DNA of 64,000 bases. Source: Ensifer sp. BR816 (GTDB lineage: Bacteria > Pseudomonadota > Alphaproteobacteria > Rhizobiales > Rhizobiaceae). Below, piece after piece: positions 33,437 to 42,139 of the stretch. The stretch's first letter is position 1. Every line of letters starts with the position of its first letter. The notes beneath the pieces are model-generated. The model did not search any database, had not been told where the DNA came from, and worked only from the letters and a program-made list of their open reading frames with translations. Made by a program: the position numbers and the translations under genes. The DNA lies in contig NZ_KB905370.1 of the NCBI RefSeq assembly GCF_000378985.1, forward strand, positions 4,400,799 through 4,464,798, written 5' to 3'.

Positions 33437-34390
33437 TTAAAGCGACTCTTCCTGACCCGCCGCCGCAAGTCCCGTGAGAACGAAATCTTTGAACTCCTGG
33501 ACATGCGGCTTATCCAGAGATGCCTGGTTCACCTTCATGTAGTATCCCCGATCCACGTGAAGGGGCGCATCGAACAATGCGCAGAGTGCGCCCTCGTCCA
33601 TGAGCGATCTCACGAGGTGATGCCACCCCAGAATGATCCCCTCTCCCTTGACCGCTGCGTTCACGAGAAACGGGTAGTTGTTGCTGACTATGATTGGCGA
33701 TAAGTGCGGCGCATCGAGACCGATAGCCCGAAACCAATCGTCCCAGGTGATCGGATGCCAGCCAATGGCATCGGACGTCCAATGCTTTCGATGCAGGTCC
33801 AATAAATCCGCGTTTCCGAGGCTTCGGGCGTCCGGGAACGGCCCGTGGTGTTCCAGATAATCGGGGCTGCAGACCGGCTGGACGATATCCGGAAAGAGAT
33901 AAAAGAGATTTTCCCCGACCTCGCAGCGCTCGTTTCCGCAAATGAGAGAAAGATCGACCTCGTCGAAATTTCTCAATGTGTCGTCCTCGTCCGAGGCCAG
34001 AAGAACGAACCTGATGTCTGGCCGTTCCGAACGGAAGCTGTCCACGAGGGGTTTCAGCCAGCAGGCGATCGCCGCATTGGTGCCCGAACAGGTGATGACG
34101 GGTGGATCTGGCGGAGTATTGATATCCTTGATGGCGTCGCAAATTATATCCAGCCCGCCGCTGACGGCAGTCAAGAGCCGGTGACCATCGAACGTCAGCT
34201 CGAGACTGTTGTGCTTGCGGATGAACAAGGTAACGCCAAGCGATTTCTCGAGACCGCGGATCTGCTGGCTGATGGCGGCCTGGGTCACGTTGAGTTCGTT
34301 CCCGGCGAGGGTAAAACTCAGATGCTTCGCCGCAATCTCGAAAGTGGCGAATGAACCGAGGGAGGGAAGATAACGGCGTTTGAGCAGCAT
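33437..34390 (-). CDS. LysR-family transcriptional regulator (GcvA-like)
   Basis: 317 residues from ATG 34390. N-terminal helix-turn-helix: FEIAAKHLSFTLAGNELNVT, then QAAISQQIRGLEKSLGVTLF. The C-terminal domain is a substrate-binding-protein-like effector domain. It stands alone, with a degenerate RIME upstream and the MFS gene beyond in the same direction. The target is unknown; the MFS transporter or the amine genes are candidates. Confidence 0.9.
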   Translation of the reverse strand: MLLKRRYLPSLGSFATFEIAAKHLSFTLAGNELNVTQAAISQQIRGLEKSLGVTLFIRKHNSLELTFDGHRLLTAVSGGLDIICDAIKDINTPPDPPVITCSGTNAAIACWLKPLVDSFRSERPDIRFVLLASDEDDTLRNFDEVDLSLICGNERCEVGENLFYLFPDIVQPVCSPDYLEHHGPFPDARSLGNADLLDLHRKHWTSDAIGWHPITWDDWFRAIGLDAPHLSPIIVSNNYPFLVNAAVKGEGIILGWHHLVRSLMDEGALCALFDAPLHVDRGYYMKVNQASLDKPHVQEFKDFVLTGLAAAGQEESL

Positions 34391-34422
34391 CCAAGAACAT
34401 CGTCGCCTGAGGGATTATGGAT

Positions 34423-34483
34423 TACGGCGTCGCACGTCTTTTCAGACGCGCAAAGGGAGCTATAACACTTTCAAACTGCCGCG
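34423..34483 (-). repeat. Partial, degenerate RIME element
   Basis: The reverse strand reads GAAAGTGTTATAGCTCCCTT followed by TGCGCGTCTGAAAAGACGTG. This matches the second half of the two full copies (GAAGTGTTACAGCGACCTTT then the GTGCGTC hairpin). The first palindrome is missing. It sits in the 312-bp gap between the LysR and MFS genes, which otherwise shows no gene. Confidence 0.6.
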
Positions 34484-34702
34484 TAATTCTTCCTTAGACC
34501 ATTCCGATCCAAGGAATTGCGCAGCGGACCGGACTGTCGCGGTCTCGGGCCGCCAGTAACTGACCGCCAGGCCTGTGATCATACGAGGTGCAGAGGGCCG
34601 ATCCCGGCCATCTGCACCTCCTGTCTGAGAGTGACCTGGGACGCCAACTCTCAGACAGACCTTCAACACGAGATTTGCACCCGGTTCGGACAATCCGTCC
34701 AG

Positions 34703-36076
34703 TTAGTGCGAATATCCGGCAGCCGTTTCGCTGAGGCTCTTCCCCTTGGTCTCGGGGGCCAGCCATTGCGACAGCGCGGCTCCGAGAGCGGCGATGCCGG
34801 CGGCAATCAGCATGGACGCCGATGCGCCGAGATTGGTCATGGACCACGGCAGCAGGAACGTGCCGAGGCCGGCACCGACCCGGCTGACGGCGGCCGCGAA
34901 GCCCGTACCCACCCCGCGGATCTCGGTCGGGAAGACCTCGCCCGGATAAATGCTGGTCAGCACATTGTACCCCGCATTGACGAAGGAGAAGGCGAGGAAC
35001 AGAGCCAGCACGACCACCGGCGGCGCATCGGCCCACAGCCCGATGATCGCAAGAAGCACGGTGGCCAGCCACTGCGGCGGCACGGTCAGAACGCGTCGGC
35101 CGAGCTTGTCGATCAACAGGACCGTGACCACAACCCCGGCCAAAGCCACCGCAGAGAGCCCGACGCCGCCGGCGAGCCCGCCACCGAGACCATATTGCTT
35201 CAGCACGCTGTCGGCGAAAGTGGCGATTGCGAAGTACGGTGTGACGGCGCAGAACCAGAACATCGACACGAACAGCGTGGCCCGCCAGTACCGCGGGGAG
35301 AACAGCATACCGAAACTGCCCTTGCGAACGTCTTCGTGCTCCAGGTCGGCCATGTCTGTGGCGCTCTCCAGATAGCGGTGAGCGATGTCGCGGGCCTCGC
35401 CCCTGCGGCCCTTGTTCCACAGCCAGCGCGGCGACTCGGGCATGCCGAGGCGGGCGATGAACAGGGCCACGGCGATCAGGGTGCTTGTGCCGAGGATGGC
35501 CCGCCATCCGAGGTCAGTCCACTCGCTCAGCACGTGGCCGACGACGAAGGCGACCATGAACCCGGCATACCAGGCGATGATGGTCAGGCCCATGAGCCGT
35601 CCGCGTAGCCGCGCAGGGGCGAATTCCGACATCAGTGGCCAGCCGACGGAATATTCGGCGCCGATCGCGATGCCCATCAACAGGCGAACCACGAAGAGTT
35701 GCATGGGGGAGTCGATGAAGAACTGCATGAAGCCGACGAACAATTGCATGACGGAGGAGAGTACGAAGAGGCCCATGTCCAGCATGAAGAGCGGCTTGCG
35801 GCCCCACTTGTCGGCGGCCCAGCCCCCGAGCGGAGAGCCGATCAGGATGCCGAACAGCGCGCCCGCTGCGATCAAGCCCTCCCAGAACGCCGAAACACCC
35901 AGATCTGCGGCCATCTCGCCGGACACCGGACCGACGATCCCGAGGATGTAGCCGTCCAGAAACATCCCGCCCGTAAGGACGGCAATCATCCTGACCATGA
36001 AGCGTCTTTTGAACGCCGCGGACGTCTCCTCTCGGACGGTTGCGGCTGGAACGGCCGCTGCCCTCTCTAGTGACAT
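34703..36076 (-). CDS. MFS transporter, sugar/aromatic-acid type
   Basis: 457 residues from ATG 36076, which has GGAGG seven bases upstream. Twelve membrane helices; MFS signatures GGWAADKWGRKPL (loop 2-3) and PESPRWLWNKGRRGEA after helix 6 place it in the SP/AAHS/metabolite-proton symporter group. The substrate cannot be read from sequence. It lies between the LysR regulator and a probable betaine-use module. Confidence 0.9.
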   Translation of the reverse strand: MSLERAAAVPAATVREETSAAFKRRFMVRMIAVLTGGMFLDGYILGIVGPVSGEMAADLGVSAFWEGLIAAGALFGILIGSPLGGWAADKWGRKPLFMLDMGLFVLSSVMQLFVGFMQFFIDSPMQLFVVRLLMGIAIGAEYSVGWPLMSEFAPARLRGRLMGLTIIAWYAGFMVAFVVGHVLSEWTDLGWRAILGTSTLIAVALFIARLGMPESPRWLWNKGRRGEARDIAHRYLESATDMADLEHEDVRKGSFGMLFSPRYWRATLFVSMFWFCAVTPYFAIATFADSVLKQYGLGGGLAGGVGLSAVALAGVVVTVLLIDKLGRRVLTVPPQWLATVLLAIIGLWADAPPVVVLALFLAFSFVNAGYNVLTSIYPGEVFPTEIRGVGTGFAAAVSRVGAGLGTFLLPWSMTNLGASASMLIAAGIAALGAALSQWLAPETKGKSLSETAAGYSH

Positions 36077-36698
36077 TGTTTCCTCCATTGGATAGCGATA
36101 AACGTTTCCTGCTCCTGCGGCTTGTATTCGGAAGGTGGGACGCCGCACTGGCCCACCCCAGCGTTCGTCAGGAGGCTCCTGCCAAACGCACCGGTTTTGC
36201 GGGCGCCGCCGCATGTCCGTGGCCCGTGCGGGGTACCGCTGGCTATTTTTCGGTGGGCTAGGTGGGTTCGTCGCGCGGGGCGCGGATCACGTCCATGATC
36301 TCCGATCCCGAGCCTCTTCCACCTGCGGCCAGCCCTCGGCGCGGACGCGCTTACATTGCTGCGCCGAGATTACTCGTCTCAGCTGTGGGAAGGCGCCCAT
36401 ATTCCTGGGCGACGACCGGCGTCGCAAGTGCAACGCTGGTGGCAAGGTCCGCCGCAACGCGGTGTCTGATCATTTGACGCTCCCCCCGAGTGGTACAATT
36501 CCTGATGGATGGCAGGTACGACCACATCGCATTCTGCGTGTTCCGAGGCGAATTGGGCAAACGAGGATATTCATGGGCGCGGCATAAGGCGCGCCTTATT
36601 CTGTCGAACTCTTTTGGGCAGCGCTCGAGAAGCCGGGCAGCCCGAGGGCTGCCATATATAGCGTGATTCAGCTCAAATAAGCCGCTTTCGCGAATACA
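36077..36698. other. 622-bp intergenic region with no convincing gene
   Basis: Between the MFS gene start and the end of the AraC-type gene. Frames here are short and lack family character. A 40-codon leftward frame with a signal-peptide-like start is listed separately as a possible gene remnant. No repeat or clear hairpin was recognised. Confidence 0.5.
36351..36473 (-). pseudogene. Possible remnant: 40-codon frame with signal-peptide start
   Basis: ATG 36473 has GGGGGAG upstream. The predicted peptide begins MIRHRVAADLATSVALATPV and continues VVAQEYGRLP, like a secreted protein start, then stops after 40 codons. The following bases in another frame read protein-like (RAEGWPQVEEARDRRSW), suggesting a decayed gene for a periplasmic protein. 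A free small peptide is also possible. Confidence 0.3.
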
Positions 36699-37766
36699 TC
36701 AACGAAGGCCGAATTCCCGATGCGATCTCCGCAGTTTTGCGGGCGTGACATGATATGTGCGTTTGAACCAATGAACAAAGTGCGCGCAGTCGGCAAAGCC
36801 GCATTCATAGGCGATCTGGGCAATCGAGCGATCGCTGTTGAGAACCATCCATTTGGCCGCCTTGAGGCGCATCTGACGCCAGTACTGACTTGGCGCGACT
36901 TTCAGATAGCGCTTGAATAAACGGGAAAGCTCGCGCTCCGAGGTTCCCACGCTTGCGGCGATCTCCGATATCGAGCTCAACTCGTACATTTTCTGGCGCA
37001 TGAGACCGATTGCATTGGCGACCCGGCGATCCTCGCATTTCAGGCCGATCTCGGCCTCCTCCGGGATTTTCACTTTGTCGAAGCCGCGATCCCCCAACAA
37101 ATAATGAAAGGCCTTGTGAACGCGCGATTCTCCGCAGGCGTCGCCCACCAGAAACATCGCCAGGTTGATGGCGGCCAGACCGCCGGGCGAGGTAACGACG
37201 TTTCCGTCGGACACAACCGGTGCATCGGTTACGGGGATGACATCGGGGAAAGATTGACGCAGTGCTGCGGCCAGAGAGAAATGTACCGCACATCTCTTGC
37301 CCGACATGAGACCCGCTTCGGCGAGCACAAAACTTCCGGAACAGTTTCCGACCAGCAGGACGCCTTTTCTGGAGGCGGACAGGATGAACTCGTAAAGCTC
37401 CGTATGGGGTCGTTCCTCGGAGTGAAGTATCCCGCCGTGAACGATTATGCAGTCGTAGTCCGCTGGGTCCCCATATGACTTGTTCGGGATGATCGGCACG
37501 CCACAACTGGATAGTATCGGCTCCTCGTTGTGCGACAATACATCCCAGGTGCAATAGATCTGCCGGCTGTAGTCGCTCTCATCCCCGGCCAGCCTCAGAA
37601 AATCTATGAAGCACGCAAGCGGCATGAGAGTGAAATTCGGCGTCGGCACGATACCGACGCGGAGCGGTGTGTCGACGCGAGGGGGCGGCTTGGTTGGTCC
37701 AAGGTGGGAATAGCCGCTGTGCAAGGGGCCGTGCCTCCAATTTCCAATAAAACTTGTCCGAAACAT
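36699..37766 (-). CDS. GlxA-type AraC-family regulator (DJ-1/PfpI + AraC domains)
   Basis: 355 residues from ATG 37766; the start is uncertain because no clear ribosome site is seen, and the frame continues to 37880. The N-terminal DJ-1/PfpI-like domain (VGIVPTPNFTLMPLACFIDF, then VGNCSGSFVLAEAGLMSGKR) is joined to a C-terminal AraC double helix-turn-helix (SERELSRLFKRYLKVAPSQY, IAYECGFADCAHFVHWFKRT). GbdR and CdhR, regulators of glycine betaine and carnitine catabolism, have this architecture. It is divergent from an OpuAC binding-protein gene across about 170 bp. Confidence 0.88.
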   Translation of the reverse strand: MFRTSFIGNWRHGPLHSGYSHLGPTKPPPRVDTPLRVGIVPTPNFTLMPLACFIDFLRLAGDESDYSRQIYCTWDVLSHNEEPILSSCGVPIIPNKSYGDPADYDCIIVHGGILHSEERPHTELYEFILSASRKGVLLVGNCSGSFVLAEAGLMSGKRCAVHFSLAAALRQSFPDVIPVTDAPVVSDGNVVTSPGGLAAINLAMFLVGDACGESRVHKAFHYLLGDRGFDKVKIPEEAEIGLKCEDRRVANAIGLMRQKMYELSSISEIAASVGTSERELSRLFKRYLKVAPSQYWRQMRLKAAKWMVLNSDRSIAQIAYECGFADCAHFVHWFKRTYHVTPAKLRRSHREFGLR

Positions 37767-37933
37767 ACAATACGGCTCCAGCCGGCGCAAATAACCTTCG
37801 TTGGGCTCGGAGGATTGATGCGTTGGTCTCGGGATTGGAGGCCGCCCAACGCTCGCAACCCAACGTGCACTTAGCCGCACCTCAGCAATGGAACGGCCAA
37901 GAAAACCTCAAGGGAACAGAGAAAGGGTGGAGC

Positions 37934-38929
37934 ATGCGGAATATTCTTGCACTGTCGGCGCTAGGCCTTGTCGCCGGAATGGCGACTACGGCGAAGGCGG
38001 AGTGCGGCAATATCACGGTCGCAAACATGAACTGGCAAAGCGGGGAACTGCTTGCAAACGTCGACAAGTTCGTTCTCGAGCAGGGCTTTGGCTGCAAGGT
38101 CGACTTCGTCCCCGGCGATACGGTGCCGACCATCACGTCGATGGTCGAGAAGGGCGAGCCGGACATCGCCGGCGAAGCCTGGGTGGATCTCGTCCCGGAA
38201 ATCGTAAAGCGCGGTACCGAGGAGGGCCGTATTGTACAAATCGGACAGGCGCTTTCGGATGGAGGCGTCCAGGGCTGGTACATTCCGAAGTTCATCGTCG
38301 ACGCTCACCCCGAGATAAAGACGGTCGACGATGCCTTGGGCCATCCTGAGCTCTTTCCGAACCCCGAGGATTCCTCGAAGGGCGCGGTATTCAACGGTCC
38401 AACAGGATCGGGCGGCTCCGTCGTCAGCGCCCAGCTGTTCAAGGCCTATGCCGCACCCTCCAAGAACTTCACACTGGTCGATCCGGGCACGCAGGCCGGG
38501 CTGGATGGGGCCTTGGCAAAAGCCCATGAACGCAAACAGGGCTGGCTGGGCTACTATTGGTCGCCGACCGCGTTGCTCGGCAAATATCCGATGGTCCGGT
38601 TGGAGGCGGGGGTGCCGCATGATGCGACGGAGTGGAAGCGTTGCAACACGTCGGCCGACTGTCCCGATCCGAAGAAGAACGAGTGGCCCAGAGATCATGT
38701 CGTCACCCTTATTTCTAAGAGGCTGGCTTCAGGCGACAACCCGGACGTGGTCGCCTATCTGAGCAAGCGCGCCTGGGACAACGACACCGTCAATTCCGTC
38801 ATGTCGTGGATGACGGATACGCAAGCGGGTGGCGAAGACGGAGCCGCCCACTTCCTCAAGGAATACCCGAACGTCTGGAGATCATGGGTTTCCGAAGAGG
38901 TCGCAACGAAGATCGAAGCTGCGCTGTAA
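37934..38929 (+). CDS. OpuAC-type quaternary-amine-binding protein
   Basis: 331 residues from ATG 37934 (GGGTGGAG upstream), with a signal peptide cut near AKA|ECGN. It has the ProX/OpuAC fold with the family features ITVANMNWQSGELLANVDKF and GEPDIAGEAWVDLVPE; scattered Trp residues could form the aromatic box that holds a trimethylammonium group. It is divergent from the AraC-type regulator and followed by the flavoenzyme gene after 91 bp. It is a distant paralogue of the protein at 44,158-45,117. No permease accompanies it, so it may feed the transporter at 41-44 kb. Confidence 0.88.
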   Translation: MRNILALSALGLVAGMATTAKAECGNITVANMNWQSGELLANVDKFVLEQGFGCKVDFVPGDTVPTITSMVEKGEPDIAGEAWVDLVPEIVKRGTEEGRIVQIGQALSDGGVQGWYIPKFIVDAHPEIKTVDDALGHPELFPNPEDSSKGAVFNGPTGSGGSVVSAQLFKAYAAPSKNFTLVDPGTQAGLDGALAKAHERKQGWLGYYWSPTALLGKYPMVRLEAGVPHDATEWKRCNTSADCPDPKKNEWPRDHVVTLISKRLASGDNPDVVAYLSKRAWDNDTVNSVMSWMTDTQAGGEDGAAHFLKEYPNVWRSWVSEEVATKIEAAL

Positions 38930-39020
38930 CGGTGGTGAACCGGCGTGAGCCCGTCGCGGCGGGCTCGCCCGGACCCGCCCGCATAGTCATCTCAACATAC
39001 ATTGCCTTCAGGTTTCCCAA

Positions 39021-41009
39021 ATGAGAACTGAGTTTCCGCGGATCTTTTCCGAGATTGCCCTTCGCGGTCATCGCCTTCGCAACAGAGTCGTGTTCGGTGC
39101 GCACACGGCCAACATGTCGGAAGACGGTCTCCCTGGCGATCAGCATATCGCATACTACGTCGAGCGGGCGCTCGGCGGAGCGGCCATGATCGTCGTCGAA
39201 CCCATGCCGGTTCACGCCGCGACGGTGCTCACGCGCGGCAATTTTCGACACTCCGATGACGCGGTAATCCCGGCATTCAAGAGACTGACGGAGAGCGTCA
39301 AGCAGCATGGCGCAGTCGTGCTGCAGCAACTCTACCACGTCGGGAGTCACGGCGACTCGGACCTTTCCTACCACCCCCACTGGTCGCCTTCCGGTGGTCC
39401 GAGCTACCACGACAGCGATGGCTCACACGCAATGACCGAGCGGCAAATTGAGGAGACCATCGCTCATTTTGTTGCGGCGGCGGTCCGCTGCCAGAAGGCC
39501 GGCTTCGACGGAGTGGAAGTATGGGCCGCCTATGGAGGTCTGCTGGATCAATTCTGGACGCCGTTCTACAACAGACGTGACGACCAATGGGGCGGCTCAC
39601 TCGTCAACCGCACCCGGTTCTCCCGAGAAATCCTGAGCCGTATAAGGGAGGCATGCGGGCCGGACTTCATTGTCGGACTGACGGTGAGTGATGAACCTGG
39701 CTGTCCCACCGCTTTGTCTCGCGACGAGATCGCGGAAATCGTCTCCCTGCTCGATCAGGACCAACTCATCGACTATGTGACCTGTGGCTCCGGCGGTTAC
39801 TTCGACTATGGCAGTCTCATGCCGACATTCCTCTACCCGGAACGACTCGGGGCAGACCTGTCGGCGCGCCTCAAAAAGGTTGTGCGGCATGCCCTGGTGA
39901 CCGCTGAAAGTCATATCCGGACGCCTGAAAACGCGGAGATCACGATCGGCGAAGGCTCGGCCGACCTGGTGTCCATCGTGCGGGGGCAGATCGCCGATCC
40001 GCACCTCGTCAACAAGGCCCGCAACGGGGTCCCGGAGGACATCCGGGGCTGTCTTTCATGCAATCAGATGTGCTGGGGTCGCCGGTCGCGGGATTACTGG
40101 ATCAGCTGTCTCATCAATCCATCCGTCGGCAGGGAAGCAGAATGGGGAGGGGATCGCTTCCGACCAGCCGAGCGCTCCCGAAAAGTACTGGTCGTCGGCG
40201 CCGGGCCGGCGGGGATGGAAGCAGCGCGTGTCGCCGCGGAGAGGGGGCACACGGTCGTGCTCGCGGAAGCGTCTGATCGCTTGGGCGGCGCATTTCGCCT
40301 TGCCGGCGAGCAGCCGCGCCGGGCGCAAATCCTGGATCTGATCCAGTGGTACGAAACGCAGTTCAATAAGCTGGGCGTGGACGTGCGGCTGAATTCCTTC
40401 ATGGAGGGCGCAGACGTCGCAACCATGGGCGCCGACGTCGTTATTCTTGCGACCGGATCATTGCCTGGCGAAACCGGATTCCAGAAGGCGCTGCCAGATC
40501 AGCCCGGGCTTCCAGGGATCGAAAACGGCAATGTTTTTTCTGCCGAAAACGTCATGGCGCGCCAGGTGCAAGTGGGCAGCCGGGTCATCGTGCTTGACGA
40601 GACCGGCGGGTGGAAAGGATGCGGGACGGCCTGGAAGCTTGCAGAGCAGGGCCATCAGGTCTCGCTCGTCACCCCGGACGCGCTTGTTGGCAAGGAGCTT
40701 CAACGCACTTCGGCGGACGTTGCCCTGCGGCGAACGCTGAAGAAACTGGGCGTCACCTTCAACACCGAAACCAGCGTAGCGAGCTGGAACGGAAATTCTG
40801 CCGTGCTTGTCTCGCATTTAACCGGAGCCACTGAAACCGTTGAAGCTGACAGCCTGGTCATGGCCACGCCAAACTCGGCGTTCAACTGGCTTGCGCTGGA
40901 ACTTGCGGAGATGGGAATCGCATTCGTGGAAATCGGCGACGGCGTGGCGCCGCGGCAGGCGCCCTTTGCCTTCTACGAGGGTCGCAAGGCCGGCATGAAC
41001 GTGAATTAA
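39021..41009 (+). CDS. Trimethylamine-dehydrogenase-like FMN/FAD/4Fe-4S oxidoreductase
   Basis: 662 residues. The N-terminal half is an FMN-binding TIM barrel of the old-yellow-enzyme family. A 4Fe-4S motif C-x2-C-x3-C-x11-C follows (CLSCNQMC ... ISC, about residues 343-362). The C-terminal half is a FAD/NAD(P) Rossmann domain (VLVVGAGPAGMEAARVAAER). Relatives include trimethylamine and dimethylamine dehydrogenases, dienoyl-CoA reductase, and N-methylproline or dimethylglycine demethylases. With betaine-type transport around it, demethylation of a methylated amine is the best guess; the substrate is not determined. It ends at a strong bidirectional terminator. Confidence 0.9.
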   Translation: MRTEFPRIFSEIALRGHRLRNRVVFGAHTANMSEDGLPGDQHIAYYVERALGGAAMIVVEPMPVHAATVLTRGNFRHSDDAVIPAFKRLTESVKQHGAVVLQQLYHVGSHGDSDLSYHPHWSPSGGPSYHDSDGSHAMTERQIEETIAHFVAAAVRCQKAGFDGVEVWAAYGGLLDQFWTPFYNRRDDQWGGSLVNRTRFSREILSRIREACGPDFIVGLTVSDEPGCPTALSRDEIAEIVSLLDQDQLIDYVTCGSGGYFDYGSLMPTFLYPERLGADLSARLKKVVRHALVTAESHIRTPENAEITIGEGSADLVSIVRGQIADPHLVNKARNGVPEDIRGCLSCNQMCWGRRSRDYWISCLINPSVGREAEWGGDRFRPAERSRKVLVVGAGPAGMEAARVAAERGHTVVLAEASDRLGGAFRLAGEQPRRAQILDLIQWYETQFNKLGVDVRLNSFMEGADVATMGADVVILATGSLPGETGFQKALPDQPGLPGIENGNVFSAENVMARQVQVGSRVIVLDETGGWKGCGTAWKLAEQGHQVSLVTPDALVGKELQRTSADVALRRTLKKLGVTFNTETSVASWNGNSAVLVSHLTGATETVEADSLVMATPNSAFNWLALELAEMGIAFVEIGDGVAPRQAPFAFYEGRKAGMNVN

Positions 41010-41038
41010 GCCAACAGGCGAGGCCGTCTAAATGGACG

Positions 41039-41067
41039 TAGCCCACGACACGCTGTGTCGTGGGCTA
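41039..41067. terminator. Strong bidirectional terminator
   Basis: A perfect 12-bp stem, TAGCCCACGACA (41,039-41,050) with TGTCGTGGGCTA (41,056-41,067), and a 5-base loop. It is followed by TTTGATTTT on the plus strand. It lies between two convergent genes, the flavoenzyme and the ATPase, so it can serve both. Confidence 0.88.
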
Positions 41068-41080
41068 TTTGATTTTCGGG

Positions 41081-42139
41081 TCAGGCTCCGGCAGCGAGCG
41101 TCGCGAGCGCTCGCCGATGGTCGAGCGATCCGATCTGTCTGCCACCGTCGTCCAGGACGGCCAGTGCCCCTGTCGCGGACACGAGTTCCGGCGCGATCTC
41201 GGAGATCGTGGCATTGGCTTTCACCCCTTGCGCGACGCCTCCTCCTTCAGCAGGTCCCATCAGGGAGGATACCCGAACCACCCGCGCCGGCGAAACCTTG
41301 GCAACGAAGCGGCGGACATAGTCCGTCGCCGGCCGGGTCACCAATTCTTCGGGCGTGCCGATCTGGACGATCCGTCCACCCTCCATGATGGCAATCCGGT
41401 CGGCGATGCGAATGGCCTCGTCGAGGTCGTGAGTCACGAAGACCACGGTGCGCGTATGGGTTTGCTGCAGCCGCAGCACCTCGGCCTGAAGATCGGCGCG
41501 GATGAGCGGGTCGAGCGCCGAAAATGGCTCATCGAGGAACCAGAACTCCGGATTGGTGGTCAGCGACCGGGCGATGCCCACCCGCTGCTGCTGGCCGCCG
41601 GATAGCTCCGCAGGAAACCGGGCCTCCCGGCCCCTCAACCCCACGGTTTCGATGAGTTCCAGCGCGCGCACCTCGGCCTCGGCCCGAGGCGTTCCCTGCA
41701 CTTCCAGCGGAAAGGCGACATTGCCGAGCACGGTCCGGTTGGGCAGCAGCGCAAAATGCTGGAACACCATGCCCATGCGGCGGCGGCGAAGCTCCACCAG
41801 CGCCTTGTCACCAAGCTTCAGAATATCCTCGCCATCATAGCGGACTTCACCTGCCGTCGGTTCGATAAGGCGGGTGAGGCAGCGAAGAAGCGTCGACTTT
41901 CCCGATCCGGAAAGCCCCATGATGACGAACACCTCGCCGCGGGCGATTTGGAAGGTCGCATCCTGTACTGCTCCGACAAGCTTGGCGGCGGCCAACGCCT
42001 CGGCGGTGCGAGCGGTTGCCGGGAGCTGACCGAAGGCGCCGGCACCTTGACCGAACACCTTCCAGACGCCCTTGGTTTCGAGCGCGACAGGCCTGCCTTT
42101 CGCGTCCTTGCTGGTAGAGAGAAGATTGGCATCAGACAT
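41081..42139 (-). CDS. ProV/OpuAA-type ABC transporter ATPase
   Basis: 352 residues from ATG 42139, with AAGGAG six bases upstream; in-frame ATGs at 42,145 and 42,154 are possible. Motifs: Walker A GLSGSGKST, signature LSGGQQQRVGIARSL, Walker B EFWFLDEPFSALDP. A C-terminal extension after about residue 270 resembles a short CBS-like regulatory domain, as in glycine betaine/proline transporters. It overlaps the permease gene by 8 bp. It energises import of a quaternary amine. Confidence 0.92.
   Translation of the reverse strand: MSDANLLSTSKDAKGRPVALETKGVWKVFGQGAGAFGQLPATARTAEALAAAKLVGAVQDATFQIARGEVFVIMGLSGSGKSTLLRCLTRLIEPTAGEVRYDGEDILKLGDKALVELRRRRMGMVFQHFALLPNRTVLGNVAFPLEVQGTPRAEAEVRALELIETVGLRGREARFPAELSGGQQQRVGIARSLTTNPEFWFLDEPFSALDPLIRADLQAEVLRLQQTHTRTVVFVTHDLDEAIRIADRIAIMEGGRIVQIGTPEELVTRPATDYVRRFVAKVSPARVVRVSSLMGPAEGGGVAQGVKANATISEIAPELVSATGALAVLDDGGRQIGSLDHRRALATLAAGA

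Noticed and set aside
33196-33477. 93-codon plus-strand frame after the first RIME element
   Set aside because: It overlaps the end of the LysR gene on the other strand, has no ribosome site and no protein-like pattern.
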